Shown: positions 8,825 to 17,960 of the stretch, piece by piece | How the letters are laid out: the number at the start of each line of letters is the position of its first letter | Position numbering within the stretch: the stretch's first letter is position 1 | Assembly: GCA_964537685.1 (NCBI GenBank) | Contig: CAZICM010000015.1 | Location: forward strand, 1-64,000 | Direction of reading: 5' to 3' | DNA length: 64,000 bases | Source of the DNA: CAZICM01 sp964537685 | Lineage (GTDB): Bacteria > Myxococcota_A > Polyangia > Polyangiales > Polyangiaceae | Program-made: the position numbers and the translations under genes | Notes under the pieces: generated by a model | Told to the model about the DNA's origin: nothing | Database searches by the model: none | The model's input: only the letters and a program-made list of their open reading frames with translations

Positions 8825-9544
8825 TTAGTTGGGGGTGGGGTCACAGGCGGAGCCAAGTTTGGTTCCGTTTAGCCATTTGAGGATGGTTTGATAGTCGGTG
8901 TCGCTCTTGGCAAAGAGGTGGACGCCGGCATGGGCTTTGCCGCCAATCACAGGCTGGGCGAGGAGTTCGCTGTCCTCGGGGTTTTGTATGCCAACCATAA
9001 AGGAGCGGGCGTTGTCGTAGTTCTGCTGCCATTCGGTGGGGGTGTGGGGGCTCCAGCCTACGCACATGACGGTGCCGCTGCCTTCTTCCGCTAAGTTGAC
9101 CGTTTGCGGGCCTATGGGGCAGGAGGCGACTTGGGAGACGCTTTCATTGTTGCGGAGGCGTCCCCGGGCATAGATTTTAAAGGCCCGGCCCACTTCGGTG
9201 CCATGGCAGCCTATCATGGCGCAGCCACGGTCAAAGATGGGTTCGACATTGCATTTATAAAAATCCATATCCAGGTCGGGGAGGGGTACCGGTCCTTCAA
9301 CAGGTTTGAGGGCGCTTGTGCCGCATTGGTTTTGGTCGCTGCAGGTTCGGGAATAGGTGCCATCGGCGTTTTTGGCCCAGGGGGTGCAGCTCCAGCTTTC
9401 GGCGCAGCCGCTTCCGCTGGATGTGGAGGAGCTGCTGCTTCCACCGCAGATGCCTTGTGGACATGGGTTTTGGTTTTCGGCGGTGTCATCGCCACAGCCT
9501 AGCCAGCCAAGTAATGCGACGAGTATCCAAATAGAATGCTTCAT
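8825..9544 (-). CDS. Lipoprotein with cytochrome-type CX4CH-like motif
   Basis: A 239-residue lipoprotein: signal ending LGWLGC-GDD, Ser/Gly linker, Cys-rich segment (CTPWAKNADGTYSRTC), then YKCNVEPIFDRGCAMIGCHG. The last stretch resembles the planctomycete/myxobacterial cytochrome c domain, in which an N-terminal Cys and a spaced C...CH motif bind heme or form disulfides. Spacing here is C-AMIG-CH, so true heme attachment is uncertain. ATG 9544 has GGAG upstream. First gene of a two-gene operon with the CAHCH protein. Confidence 0.7.
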   Translation of the reverse strand: MKHSIWILVALLGWLGCGDDTAENQNPCPQGICGGSSSSSTSSGSGCAESWSCTPWAKNADGTYSRTCSDQNQCGTSALKPVEGPVPLPDLDMDFYKCNVEPIFDRGCAMIGCHGTEVGRAFKIYARGRLRNNESVSQVASCPIGPQTVNLAEEGSGTVMCVGWSPHTPTEWQQNYDNARSFMVGIQNPEDSELLAQPVIGGKAHAGVHLFAKSDTDYQTILKWLNGTKLGSACDPTPN

Positions 9545-9763
9545 GCGAGGGCTCCATGGTGTGAGGGTAAACGGCCCGTTTCAGAAAGATGAAGCTTAGC
9601 GGCGGATTGTGACGCGATGAAATGCCTAAATGACTCCGCTCAAGTATTTGGTGTTTTTTTCACTTTGGGCTTTTCAAAAGGCGTCCTCTTTGGGTACAAA
9701 TTTCTTTGGGTGTGACTCCGTTGGGCGGCCGTTTGGATCGGAGCATGCGCCGAAGGAGGACAT

Positions 9764-12700
9764 ATGAAGCGGTCAGTCTCGGTTGTTCTTGGTGCTCTTG
9801 TCGCGTTCGGCGCTTCGCAGGCGCGCGCCGATACATTTCAGGCCGGTTCGTTCATTATTCCGATGGACACGACCTATCAAAATTCGGGGATGCTCAAGGC
9901 GTACGGGCTTGTGTATGAGCTTCTTCGCAATGGTGTTCCGGTGCGCTGGGTTATCAAGTTTGGAAAGGGTTTTCAAGCGGTTGACTTTGTCGCGACGGCG
10001 AAGGATCACAAGACCAATGCGGTGATTAATGCCTATGGATACCGGGGCGGGCCGTTCGTTATCGATTCGGTGAATGCGGCGACCGCGCTGCCGATTATTA
10101 ATGCTTGGCAGATGGCCAATGCGACGACGGCGGTTCACGAGGCGACCGCGAGTTTCGATGGAGATGTCGCTAAATATTTGGTGGTCGCGCCTAGGGTGGC
10201 GATGTTTGCCGATGGCAATCAGGGCATCGCGCGAGGTTATCTTCAGGCCGCGGGTATCCCCGATTCAACGCTCGATCCGGCGTGGCCCAACGGCAGCCCG
10301 GATATGCTCGATCCGGTTGAGGTCTCCGGCCCTACGACGCAAAATCATGCGGATGGAGCGCTGTTCGATGCGGATGGCGATCCAGTTTATTGTCAGTTTA
10401 TGTCGATGCACTGGGGTGTCAATAACGCCCTTGCCAATCCCGAGGTGGTCGCCGAAGTCCGTCAGTACTTAACGCACCCGACACACTTTTTTGCCGAATG
10501 TCAAGCCGTGAATGCGTTTGAGAATCTTGTCCCTTATGGTCATTTTCTTACGCCGAACGGTTACTTGATTAAGGCTCAGCCCGCCAATGTGGCGTTCCAC
10601 AACTTTAGTTCGCCCTTTGCTCAAATCGATGGTGCCTTTGCCACGGTGGGCGGTAGTGAGCCGGCTTATGCTCTTCCCGCGGGCGATAGCTACAAGGCGG
10701 GTGGTATTACCATGATTACCGAGGCGAATTCCGCCGAGGGTGTATGGGATTTGTGGATGACGGGTTATCTCGATGGGGCCTGTCCTCCTTTTTCGGATGG
10801 GTGTGGTAGCCTGGGAAAGGTCAGCTATTTAGGGGGTCATCAGTATACAACCGCGGTTCCTATTACCAACAATCCAAAGACCCAGGGGGTGCGTCTCTTT
10901 TTAAACTCATTGTTTGATTCGGCGTGTGCGAGTCAGTCGGGGTTTCCAAGCATTTCGCTGACCAAGAGCGGGCCTTCGGTTACGCTTTCTCCGATGGTGA
11001 CCTTTACGATTAACTATGTGAATTCGGGTCCTTCGGTGGCGCTGAATGCGGTGTTGACGGATACGCTTCCGCCGGGGGCTTCGTTTGTGAGCGCGACCAA
11101 TGGGGGCACCTATGCGGCGGGTAAGGTGACGTGGAATTTGGGCAATTTGGGGGATGATGAGTTTGGCGCGGTCAGCGTGACGGTGAATTTTGGTTCGCTG
11201 GGTACATATACCAATACGGCGCACTTAAACTACAAAGTGGGTTTAAATGGCTTTGCCATGGATTCGAATCAAACGAGCACGACCTACGATATTGACAGCG
11301 ATGGTGACGGGGTGCTCGATGGATTGGATATTTGTCCGGGCGATCCAAATCCCCTTCAAGATCTGTTGACGGATGTTCTGAACTGCGGGGCATGTGGCAA
11401 TATATGTCCGTCGGCGAATGGGGTGGCGGGCTGCGCTGGGGGCGTGTGTGTTCTTTCTTGTCTGCAAGGCTATAGCGATTGCAATGGGCTTCCCCAGGAT
11501 GGGTGTGAGTTTGACAATGCCGGTTTTGGGGTGGACGAAGCGAATTGCGGTGGATGCGGTGTTTTGTGCAATCCGGTGAATGCCAGCGGGCTATGCGTTG
11601 GGGGTGTGTGCGGGTTGGGGACATGCAATGCCGGATATAGTGATTGCAATGGTTTGCTTGGGGACGGCTGTGAATACAACGATATGGGTTTTGCCACGGA
11701 TGAACAGCATTGCGGTGGATGCGGGGTTCAATGCGCGGCGGGTTTTGTATGTCTTAGCGGTGTTTGCACGGTGAGCAATTGTCCCTTGGGGTTGAGCGAT
11801 TGCAATGGTTTGCCCGGGGACGGTTGTGAATACAACAACACGGGTTTTGGAAACGATCCGGCGAATTGCGGTGGTTGCGGAGTGGTGTGCAGTCCTGCGC
11901 AGGCGACGGGGGTGTGTACGGGGGGCGTCTGTCAGATAGGCGTTTGCATGGCCGGGTATAGCGATTGCAATGGTTTGCCTGGGGACGGCTGTGAATACAA
12001 CAACACGGGTTTTGGGAGCGATCCTGCGAACTGCGGGGGTTGTGGGCAGCTATGCCAGCTTGCCCATGCGGTGGATGCATGTTCAAACGGGGCCTGTGTG
12101 GTGGCGAGTTGTGATGCTGGATATAGCAACTGCGATGGTTTGATGGGCAATGGCTGTGAATACGACAACACAGGTTTTGGCAATGATCCGATGAATTGCG
12201 GCGGATGCGGTGTTTTGTGCAATCCGGCGAATGCGGCGGGGAGCTGTATGGGTGGGGTATGCGGGGTGGGGATGTGCGACGCTGGTTATGTGGATTTGGA
12301 TGGGCAGGCTGGGAATGGGTGTGAGTATGCGTGTACATTCATGGGGGGCGTGGATATGACCTGCGATGGGCAGGATGATGACTGCGATGGGTTGATGGAT
12401 GAGGATTATGTGCCAGGCACATGTGGTCAGGGGGCGTGTGTGGCCAGCGCTCTTTGTGTGTCGGGTGTGGAGAACTGCACGCCCTTATCTCCGACGCTGG
12501 AAGGGCCGCCTGGGGCGCCCACTTGTTCGGATGGCATCGATAACGATTGCAACGGCGATGTGGATGCGATGGATGTGAGCTGTACGGGATGTATGACGGC
12601 GGCCGATTGCGATGATGGGAATCCTTGTACGGATGATCAATGTGTGAACAGTCTTTGTTCGCATGTTGGGATGGCCAATTGCGGTGCTGGAGGAGCGGGC

Positions 12701-13066
12701 GGCGGTGGAATGGGAGGTGGAGGAACGGGAGGCGGAGGGACAGGCGGCGGTGGAACGGGCGGCGGCGGAACGGGCGGCGGCGGAACGGGCGGCGGCGGAA
12801 CGGGAGGCGGAATGGGCAGTTCGTCCACGAGTTCAAGCGGGGCGACGTCCAGCTCGGGTTCTTCGAGCAGTGGTATGACAGGATCGTCCACATCGTCTTC
12901 GGCGAGTGGTGGGGCAAGTTCGGGGGGCAATGATAGCGGTGATGAAGGAGGCTGCGCATGCCGGGCGGCGGGTATGCCGAAGGATAAGAGCATTCCAGGG
13001 CTGTGGTTGGCGTTGGGCGCTCTGATGGCGGTGGTTGGGCGGCGCTCGATTCGTAGGTCTTCGTAG
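9764..13066 (+). CDS. Large MopE-like, Cys-rich repeat surface protein with MYXO-CTERM anchor
   Basis: 1,100 residues after a strong AGGAGG site. Signal peptide (residues 1-22, ending SQARA-D); an N-terminal domain to about 385 that I do not recognise; a DUF11-like beta domain (about 395-505, DTLPPGASFVSATNGGTYAA); then five to six Cys-rich units (GYSDCNGLPGDGCEYNNTGF plus CGGCG); MopE-like acidic motifs (DDDCDGLMDED, DGIDNDCNGDVD) that may bind metal; a GGGTGG repeat linker; a Ser-rich linker; and a C-terminal anchor (GGCACRAAG, hydrophobic helix, GRRSIRRSS) of the MYXO-CTERM type. Expected to be exported and processed at the cell surface. Role unknown; adhesion, metal binding or a structural envelope role are possible. 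Confidence 0.85.
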   Translation: MKRSVSVVLGALVAFGASQARADTFQAGSFIIPMDTTYQNSGMLKAYGLVYELLRNGVPVRWVIKFGKGFQAVDFVATAKDHKTNAVINAYGYRGGPFVIDSVNAATALPIINAWQMANATTAVHEATASFDGDVAKYLVVAPRVAMFADGNQGIARGYLQAAGIPDSTLDPAWPNGSPDMLDPVEVSGPTTQNHADGALFDADGDPVYCQFMSMHWGVNNALANPEVVAEVRQYLTHPTHFFAECQAVNAFENLVPYGHFLTPNGYLIKAQPANVAFHNFSSPFAQIDGAFATVGGSEPAYALPAGDSYKAGGITMITEANSAEGVWDLWMTGYLDGACPPFSDGCGSLGKVSYLGGHQYTTAVPITNNPKTQGVRLFLNSLFDSACASQSGFPSISLTKSGPSVTLSPMVTFTINYVNSGPSVALNAVLTDTLPPGASFVSATNGGTYAAGKVTWNLGNLGDDEFGAVSVTVNFGSLGTYTNTAHLNYKVGLNGFAMDSNQTSTTYDIDSDGDGVLDGLDICPGDPNPLQDLLTDVLNCGACGNICPSANGVAGCAGGVCVLSCLQGYSDCNGLPQDGCEFDNAGFGVDEANCGGCGVLCNPVNASGLCVGGVCGLGTCNAGYSDCNGLLGDGCEYNDMGFATDEQHCGGCGVQCAAGFVCLSGVCTVSNCPLGLSDCNGLPGDGCEYNNTGFGNDPANCGGCGVVCSPAQATGVCTGGVCQIGVCMAGYSDCNGLPGDGCEYNNTGFGSDPANCGGCGQLCQLAHAVDACSNGACVVASCDAGYSNCDGLMGNGCEYDNTGFGNDPMNCGGCGVLCNPANAAGSCMGGVCGVGMCDAGYVDLDGQAGNGCEYACTFMGGVDMTCDGQDDDCDGLMDEDYVPGTCGQGACVASALCVSGVENCTPLSPTLEGPPGAPTCSDGIDNDCNGDVDAMDVSCTGCMTAADCDDGNPCTDDQCVNSLCSHVGMANCGAGGAGGGGMGGGGTGGGGTGGGGTGGGGTGGGGTGGGGTGGGMGSSSTSSSGATSSSGSSSSGMTGSSTSSSASGGASSGGNDSGDEGGCACRAAGMPKDKSIPGLWLALGALMAVVGRRSIRRSS
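11469..12290 (+). repeat. Tandem 55-codon Cys-rich repeats
   Basis: Units beginning at a TATAGCGATTGCAATGG-type sequence start near 11469, 11635, 11791, 11957 and 12121. Spacing is about 165 bp (one unit 156 bp). Each encodes a Gly/Cys-rich module with CGGCG. Confidence 0.8.
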
Positions 13067-13140
13067 GTTTCGTCGGTTTTGTAGGTTTGAGGAGATTGGG
13101 GACAAGGGATTGTCTTCCTTGGCTTGGGGGAAAGAGAGCC

Positions 13141-13971
13141 TTATGCGCGGGCTCTTTTCCACTCGCTTATTTTCTTTACCGTCAGGGTGATGAGCCCCAG
13201 GATGCTAAGCAGCGAGGCCACCGAAAAAGCCCCTACAAAGTCATATTCATTGTAGAGTATTTCCGCATGCAGGGGCATGGTGTTGGTCATTCCCCGGATA
13301 TGCCCCGATACGACGGAGACGGCTCCAAATTCTCCCATGCTCCGGGCGTTGCATAAAATAATGCCATAAAAAAGAGCCCATTTTATTTTGGGTAGCGTGA
13401 CTCTCCAAAAGGATTGGAAACCATTGGCGCCCAAGGTTAGCGCCGCTTCTTCTTCGTCCGTGCCTTGGGCCTGAAGCGTGGGCAGTACTTCGCGGGCCAC
13501 AAAGGGGAAGGTGACAAATACTGTGGCCAGTACAATGCCAGGTACGGCAAAGATGATGGAGATGCCATGCTCTGTAAGCCATGGTCCCAGTATGCCTTGG
13601 CGGCCAAATAGAAGGACGAACATAAGGCCGGCAATGACCGGCGAGATGCTAAAGGGGAGGTCGATGAGGGTGATGAGCGCTGTCCGGCCGTGAAAGCGGT
13701 ATTTGGCGAGGAGCCAGGCCGCGCAGAGGCCAAAAAGCGTGTTGAGCGGTACGGCAATGGCCGCAACCAACAGGGTGAGCTTGATGGAGGCTACGGCGTC
13801 GGGCCGGCTGAGCGCGCTGGTGTAGGCTTCTATCCCTTTGGCAAGGGCTTCGCTGAAGACGATGACAAGCGGCATGAAAACAAAGATGCCCAAGAAGAGC
13901 GCCGCTCCAAGAATCAAGAGCCGGCGTATCCATGGGGCTTCTGTGCGCGCGGGATGGTTGGATGAGTGCAT
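13141..13971 (-). CDS. cysW: Sulfate ABC transporter permease CysW
   Basis: About 277 residues with six hydrophobic segments and the binding-protein-dependent transport signature for ATPase docking (the EEEAALTLGANGFQSFWRV segment). It matches CysW and pairs with CysT to carry sulfate or thiosulfate across the inner membrane. Start ATG 13971 follows the cysT stop by one base; the longer ORF start would run into cysT. The C-terminus KKISEWKRARA is normal. The next gene downstream is on the other strand, so no cysA ATPase follows. Confidence 0.93.
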   Translation of the reverse strand: MHSSNHPARTEAPWIRRLLILGAALFLGIFVFMPLVIVFSEALAKGIEAYTSALSRPDAVASIKLTLLVAAIAVPLNTLFGLCAAWLLAKYRFHGRTALITLIDLPFSISPVIAGLMFVLLFGRQGILGPWLTEHGISIIFAVPGIVLATVFVTFPFVAREVLPTLQAQGTDEEEAALTLGANGFQSFWRVTLPKIKWALFYGIILCNARSMGEFGAVSVVSGHIRGMTNTMPLHAEILYNEYDFVGAFSVASLLSILGLITLTVKKISEWKRARA

Positions 13972-13972
13972 G

Positions 13973-14815
13973 TTATTGGCCCTCTTTGGTCTCGAAGCCA
14001 AGGCTGTTCCGGCTCCAGCGCTGAAGTAAATTGACGAGCAGAAGCAAGAGAAAGGAGAAGGCAAGCATGACGACCGCCAGGGTGGTGGCGCCGACGTAGT
14101 CGTATTGCTCCAGCTTGGTTACGATAAGAAGGGGTGTGATTTCTGTGCGCATGGGCATATTGCCGGAGATAAAGACGATGGAGCCATATTCTCCGACGGC
14201 GCGGGCAAAGGCTAGGGTGGAGCCGGTGAGAAGGGCTGGAAAAATAGCGGGAAAGATGACGCGCCTAAAGGTGTATAGGCGCCTGGCTCCAAGGACAGCG
14301 GCCGCTTCTTCAAGTTCGGGGGCAAGGCTTTCAAGAATAGGTTCGACGGTGCGCACGACAAATGGAAGGCCAATAAAGGTGAGGGCGACAATGATTCCAA
14401 GCGGTGTGAAGGCTATGCGAATGCCGAGGGCATGGAGAGGCCGGCCAATCCAGCCCTGTTCGGTGTATAGGGCTGTGAGGGCAAGTCCCGCTACCGCTGT
14501 TGGAAGGGCAAAGGGGAGATCGATCATCGCATCCATGAAGGCTCGCCCCGGAAAGCGATAGCGGACAAGTACCCATGCCAAAAGTAGCCCAAAGACGGCA
14601 TTTATGCCGGCGGCTGCGAGGGCGGCGCCAAAACTGAGGCGATACGATGCAAGGGCGCGGGCCGATGATGCGGTCGTCCAGAAGGCGCTCCATCCAAGGG
14701 TGGTGCTTTTTAGCAAAAGTCCCACCAGGGGAATGAGAAAGAGGATGCCTAGGTAGGCCCAGGTAAAGAGAAGTGTGGGGGTAAAGCCGGGTATAACACG
14801 GCGCTGGATGAACAT
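13973..14815 (-). CDS. cysT: Sulfate ABC transporter permease CysT (CysU)
   Basis: About 280 residues and six membrane segments, with the EEAAAVLGARRLYTFRRV docking loop. It matches CysT and is paired with CysW. Start ATG 14815 is one base after the stop of the DUF2325 gene and has GGAG six bases upstream; ATG 14827 has no site. Forms the inner-membrane channel for sulfate uptake with CysW. Confidence 0.93.
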   Translation of the reverse strand: MFIQRRVIPGFTPTLLFTWAYLGILFLIPLVGLLLKSTTLGWSAFWTTASSARALASYRLSFGAALAAAGINAVFGLLLAWVLVRYRFPGRAFMDAMIDLPFALPTAVAGLALTALYTEQGWIGRPLHALGIRIAFTPLGIIVALTFIGLPFVVRTVEPILESLAPELEEAAAVLGARRLYTFRRVIFPAIFPALLTGSTLAFARAVGEYGSIVFISGNMPMRTEITPLLIVTKLEQYDYVGATTLAVVMLAFSFLLLLLVNLLQRWSRNSLGFETKEGQ

Positions 14816-14816
14816 C

Positions 14817-15149
14817 TTAGGCTCCATTGTTTGCCGGTGGAGAGATTTCTTTGAGTTTGCGCCGGATATGTCCACTGGTTCGGCAGAAATAGATGGGGAG
14901 TCCCCGGGCGTCCGCCTGGGATCGAACGCTGTTGGCCAGGGGATGGCTGACCCGATCCCATATGACAAAGACGATATCTACGTCCAGCGGTAGGATTTTG
15001 CGGACTTCATAGGTCTGAAGTCCTCGCCAATGGCCGGCCAGTTCGGCGCCCAGTTCGCGCAGGGTCCGGGCAAAGGTGGCAGGCTGATCGCCGCCGACAA
15101 TCAGTATTTTGTGCGCTGAAGGTTTGGGTTGCTGGAGCTGGGGTTTCAT
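14817..15149 (-). CDS. DUF2325 protein in the sulfate operon
   Basis: 110 residues. KILIVGGDQPATFARTLREL at the start, then VDIVFVIWDRVSHPLANSVR, match the small DUF2325 fold (Rossmann-like, with conserved VGG and VSH motifs). It overlaps the stop of the binding-protein gene (ATGA) and sits one base before cysT, so it is tightly co-expressed with sulfate uptake. Biochemical function unknown; a regulatory or ligand-sensing role is a guess. Confidence 0.8.
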   Translation of the reverse strand: MKPQLQQPKPSAHKILIVGGDQPATFARTLRELGAELAGHWRGLQTYEVRKILPLDVDIVFVIWDRVSHPLANSVRSQADARGLPIYFCRTSGHIRRKLKEISPPANNGA

Positions 15150-16219
15150 TTGCGCCCCTCGTAGATTTGATCGAAGATGCCTTGGTCATCGAAGTGAATA
15201 TGCTGGGCTTTGGCCCAGCCTCCAAAGACTTCGTCCACGGTAAAGAGCTGAACTTGGGCAAAGTCTTTGGAATACTGAGCCAGAAGCTCGGGTGAGCGGG
15301 GCCTGTAGTGATGCTTGGCGGCGAGTTGTTGTCCGGCATCGCTATAGAGAAACTGGAGATAGGCATCGGCCGCTTCGAGGGTGCCGTGCTTTTTCGCAAA
15401 TGCATCGACCACGGCCACGGGGGGCTCGGCGAGGATGCTGGTGCTGGGCACAATGATTTCAAAGCGATCGCGGCCAATTTCTCTTTGTAGAAGAAGGGCT
15501 TCATTTTCCCATGCGATAAAGACATCGCCGATGCCGCGTTCGGCAAAGGTGGTGGTCGATCCCCGGGCGCCTGAATCGAGGACAGGCACATTTTTGAAGA
15601 GGGTTTCCACAAAGGCTTTGGCCGATGCTTCGCTTCCTCCCGGTTTGCGGAGCGCATATCCCCATGCGGCAAGGTAATTCCAGCGGGCGCCGCCCGAGGT
15701 TTTGGGGTTGGGTGTAATGACGGAAACGCCGCTTCGGATGAGGTCGTCCCAGTCGCGGATCTGCTTGGGATTGCCTTTTCGGACGACAAAGACGATGGTG
15801 GAGGTATAGGGGGCGCTGTTGTTGGGCAAGCGGGATTGCCAGTTTTCTGGAATGAGCTTGGCTTTTTGGTGGAGCATGTCCACATCGTAGGCCAAGGCGA
15901 GGGTTACAATATCCGCTTCGAGCCCGTCGATAACGGCCCGGGCTTGTTTACCCGAGCCGCCGTGAGACATTTTGATGGTGACTTTGGTGCCATGTTTTGC
16001 TTCCCATTGGGCCGAAAAAGCCTTGTTGATGTCGTCGTACAGTTCGCGGGTGGGATCATAGGAAACATTGAGCAGCGTGATTTCTTGGGCTGTGCCCGGG
16101 GCGGCCGAGGAATTCCCCGAGCCGGGGGATTCCTTTTTGCCACAGGCGATGAGAAGAACAAGAGCGAGAAGAACAAGAGAAAGATGGGCGGCTGTTTTTG
16201 CGAAAGTCTTCAGGTTCAT
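15146..16219 (-). CDS. sbp: Sulfate-binding lipoprotein (Sbp/CysP type)
   Basis: About 357 residues. Lipobox VLLIAC-GKK, then the periplasmic sulfate-binding fold: LLNVSYDPTRELYDDINKAF, SHGGSGKQARAVIDGLEADI, VITPNPKTSGGARWNYLAAW and the GDVFIAWENEA segment. It captures sulfate or thiosulfate and delivers it to CysTW. Start ATG 16219 follows GGGAG; the longer ORF has no signal peptide. It ends in a 4-base overlap with the DUF2325 gene. Confidence 0.93.
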   Translation of the reverse strand: MNLKTFAKTAAHLSLVLLALVLLIACGKKESPGSGNSSAAPGTAQEITLLNVSYDPTRELYDDINKAFSAQWEAKHGTKVTIKMSHGGSGKQARAVIDGLEADIVTLALAYDVDMLHQKAKLIPENWQSRLPNNSAPYTSTIVFVVRKGNPKQIRDWDDLIRSGVSVITPNPKTSGGARWNYLAAWGYALRKPGGSEASAKAFVETLFKNVPVLDSGARGSTTTFAERGIGDVFIAWENEALLLQREIGRDRFEIIVPSTSILAEPPVAVVDAFAKKHGTLEAADAYLQFLYSDAGQQLAAKHHYRPRSPELLAQYSKDFAQVQLFTVDEVFGGWAKAQHIHFDDQGIFDQIYEGRK

Positions 16220-16233
16220 GGTCTTGCTCCCTT

Positions 16234-17505
16234 CTAAAACGTCACATCGACCTGGGCATGCACCAGATGATCCGCCTTGGCAAAGGCAAAATGTAAAGGC
16301 ATTCTCGCGATCCAATCGGCTTGCACCTTAAAGCGATGCCCGTTGATGTAATAGTTGAGTCCAGCCCCAAGCTCTTGCCCTTTCTTTTCCACTTCGCTTT
16401 CAAAGCTTGGGTCTGTTCCGGCCGGCGCATATAAGCGTGAAAGCCGTCCAACGACTTCAATAGGCGGGTTAAACACATAGGAAAGCTGAAGCACCCAGCC
16501 CCGGCCCGATCGGGTGTATTCCGTTACGGGTTCGCCGTCCGCGTTTTGGGAGCGAATCTCATTCACTGAAGAGCGTTTCCAGAGATATTCAGCTTGGATG
16601 CCAATCCCCCTCCATTTTAGTACGGCATCGGCGGCGGCTTGAAGATCGTCCGTTGTTCCGCCTGTGAAGGTGGTTCCCGTGGTGCCTCTTAGGCGGTTGG
16701 TGTTGAAATTGGCGGCGACGGCTCCGCCCAAGGCCAGGGCTGGTTGTTTGCGCCGTTCAAGATCGCCTTCGCTGTCGTCGTCGATGTCTCCCAGGGGCCG
16801 CAATTCCAATCGTCCGGTGAACAATCCTCCAGGTTCTTTGCCGGAACTGAGATTGATGCCTCCGCCTCCAAAGGCTCCAAGACGAAAAGCCACTGGAGAA
16901 CGATCGCTTAAGAAATGGTCGGAATAGAGTACAATGCCCACATCGCGATCCAAGGTGAGTTCGGAGACGGGGCGGGGGCGGTCGCCCATTTGCAGGGCAA
17001 ATTCCCGGACGGTTCGGAGGCGATCGAAGGGAACAAAGAACTGACCGGCGCGAATACTAAAATCCCGGTGGAGTTTATAGTCAAGATAGGCGTCGTAGAT
17101 GGGGGATGTGGCTTTGTCGCGGTAGTCGCGCCCGGCCAGTGCAAGCTGGATCATATAGGTGAGTTCGGGTTTGAAGGCATGGCCGGTGAGCCAAAGGCGG
17201 GCGGTGCCAATATTCACCGTTTGATCGAGTTTGCGGGTTCGGGCGCTGTCTTCGGGGGGGAGATTGAGTTGATAGCGGAGTTGTATACGGCTTCTGATAT
17301 TGAGGGAGAAGGCTTTGCCCGCTTGGAGGGTAATGCCTTTGCCTGGGGCCGCTGAAATCTCGGTGGAGGGTGGTTTAGATGGGGTGTTTGGGGTTTGGGC
17401 AAAGGCTTGTTGGCCCGTCAATAGAATAATTGTTAAGGCGATAAAAACAGCGCTGTGCCGGGGCTTTTTTAAGGAATATGCGTTTTGAACATCAACCGAT
17501 TGCAT
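16234..17505 (-). CDS. OprO/OprP-like outer membrane porin of the sulfate operon
   Basis: 423 residues: signal peptide (about residues 18-36, ending QQAFA-Q), then amphipathic beta-strands, with GQFFVPFDRLRTVREFALQM typical of phosphate-selective porin O/P proteins and a terminal aromatic (VDVTF). It ends 14 bp before the binding-protein gene, so it is the promoter-proximal gene of the sulfate operon and probably lets sulfate or related anions cross the outer membrane. AGGAG lies eight bases before ATG 17505. Anion specificity cannot be read from sequence. Confidence 0.85.
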   Translation of the reverse strand: MQSVDVQNAYSLKKPRHSAVFIALTIILLTGQQAFAQTPNTPSKPPSTEISAAPGKGITLQAGKAFSLNIRSRIQLRYQLNLPPEDSARTRKLDQTVNIGTARLWLTGHAFKPELTYMIQLALAGRDYRDKATSPIYDAYLDYKLHRDFSIRAGQFFVPFDRLRTVREFALQMGDRPRPVSELTLDRDVGIVLYSDHFLSDRSPVAFRLGAFGGGGINLSSGKEPGGLFTGRLELRPLGDIDDDSEGDLERRKQPALALGGAVAANFNTNRLRGTTGTTFTGGTTDDLQAAADAVLKWRGIGIQAEYLWKRSSVNEIRSQNADGEPVTEYTRSGRGWVLQLSYVFNPPIEVVGRLSRLYAPAGTDPSFESEVEKKGQELGAGLNYYINGHRFKVQADWIARMPLHFAFAKADHLVHAQVDVTF

Positions 17506-17562
17506 GCATCATCTCCTGTTTTGCCTTCGCCCGCGAGGCTGGAGATGATGATGATTCAAACA

Positions 17563-17671
17563 CCTACCGGCCTGGCTGGGCGGTAGGCTGTTTGTTTTTC
17601 TGTAGACCGTCTTTGGGAATGGCAAAGACGGGCGCCCACCGACCCTGGAAACGGGGCCGGCGGACTTTCCA
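17563..17671 (-). promoter_or_regulatory. Three-hairpin leader upstream of the sulfate-uptake operon
   Basis: Three successive inverted repeats lie in the leader of the porin gene: TGGAAA/TTTCCA (17646-17671), a perfect 9-bp stem CCGTCTTTG/CAAAGACGG with 7-nt loop (17607-17631), and CCTACCG/CGGTAGG with 11-nt loop (17563-17587). None is followed by a T-run on the minus strand, so they are not simple terminators. The last ends about 58 bp from ATG 17505. Position suggests an RNA regulatory element; I do not match it to a known sulfur riboswitch. Confidence 0.4.
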
Positions 17672-17960
17672 GCGTTTAAGGTCGCCTAGGGGCTGACCGG
17701 CACGCGATGGAATTCCACCGACCCGCCGGTACAACAACACAAGCATGCCTCAAATGCCATGGACAATGTTCTGGAATCACCCAAGGGCCATGTTTGCATG
17801 GCGTGAGCGGTTCGTTGGGCGCCTTGTGCGCTTGTAACGGCCGCTTGGATATTGGGGCTGCTCCAGAGCATTGAGCGGATGCTAGAGGCTAAACCAAGGG
17901 CTGTCAAGATTTTTTTTGGGTTACGAAAAAAAATTGGGACTTTGAAAGGAATAGAAATGT
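17672..17960. other. Non-coding interval between the sulfate operon leader and the DUF4157 operon
   Basis: No convincing gene. The minus-strand ORF across 17686-18069 has Cys-rich, low-information sequence and overlaps a better gene. Two A/T-rich runs (about 17908-17935) may hold the sulfate-operon promoter or the 3' end of the upstream operon. Confidence 0.5.

Noticed and set aside
12339..12959. Minus-strand Pro/His/Arg ORFs
   Set aside because: Shadows of the Gly-rich repeat region in the opposite strand.
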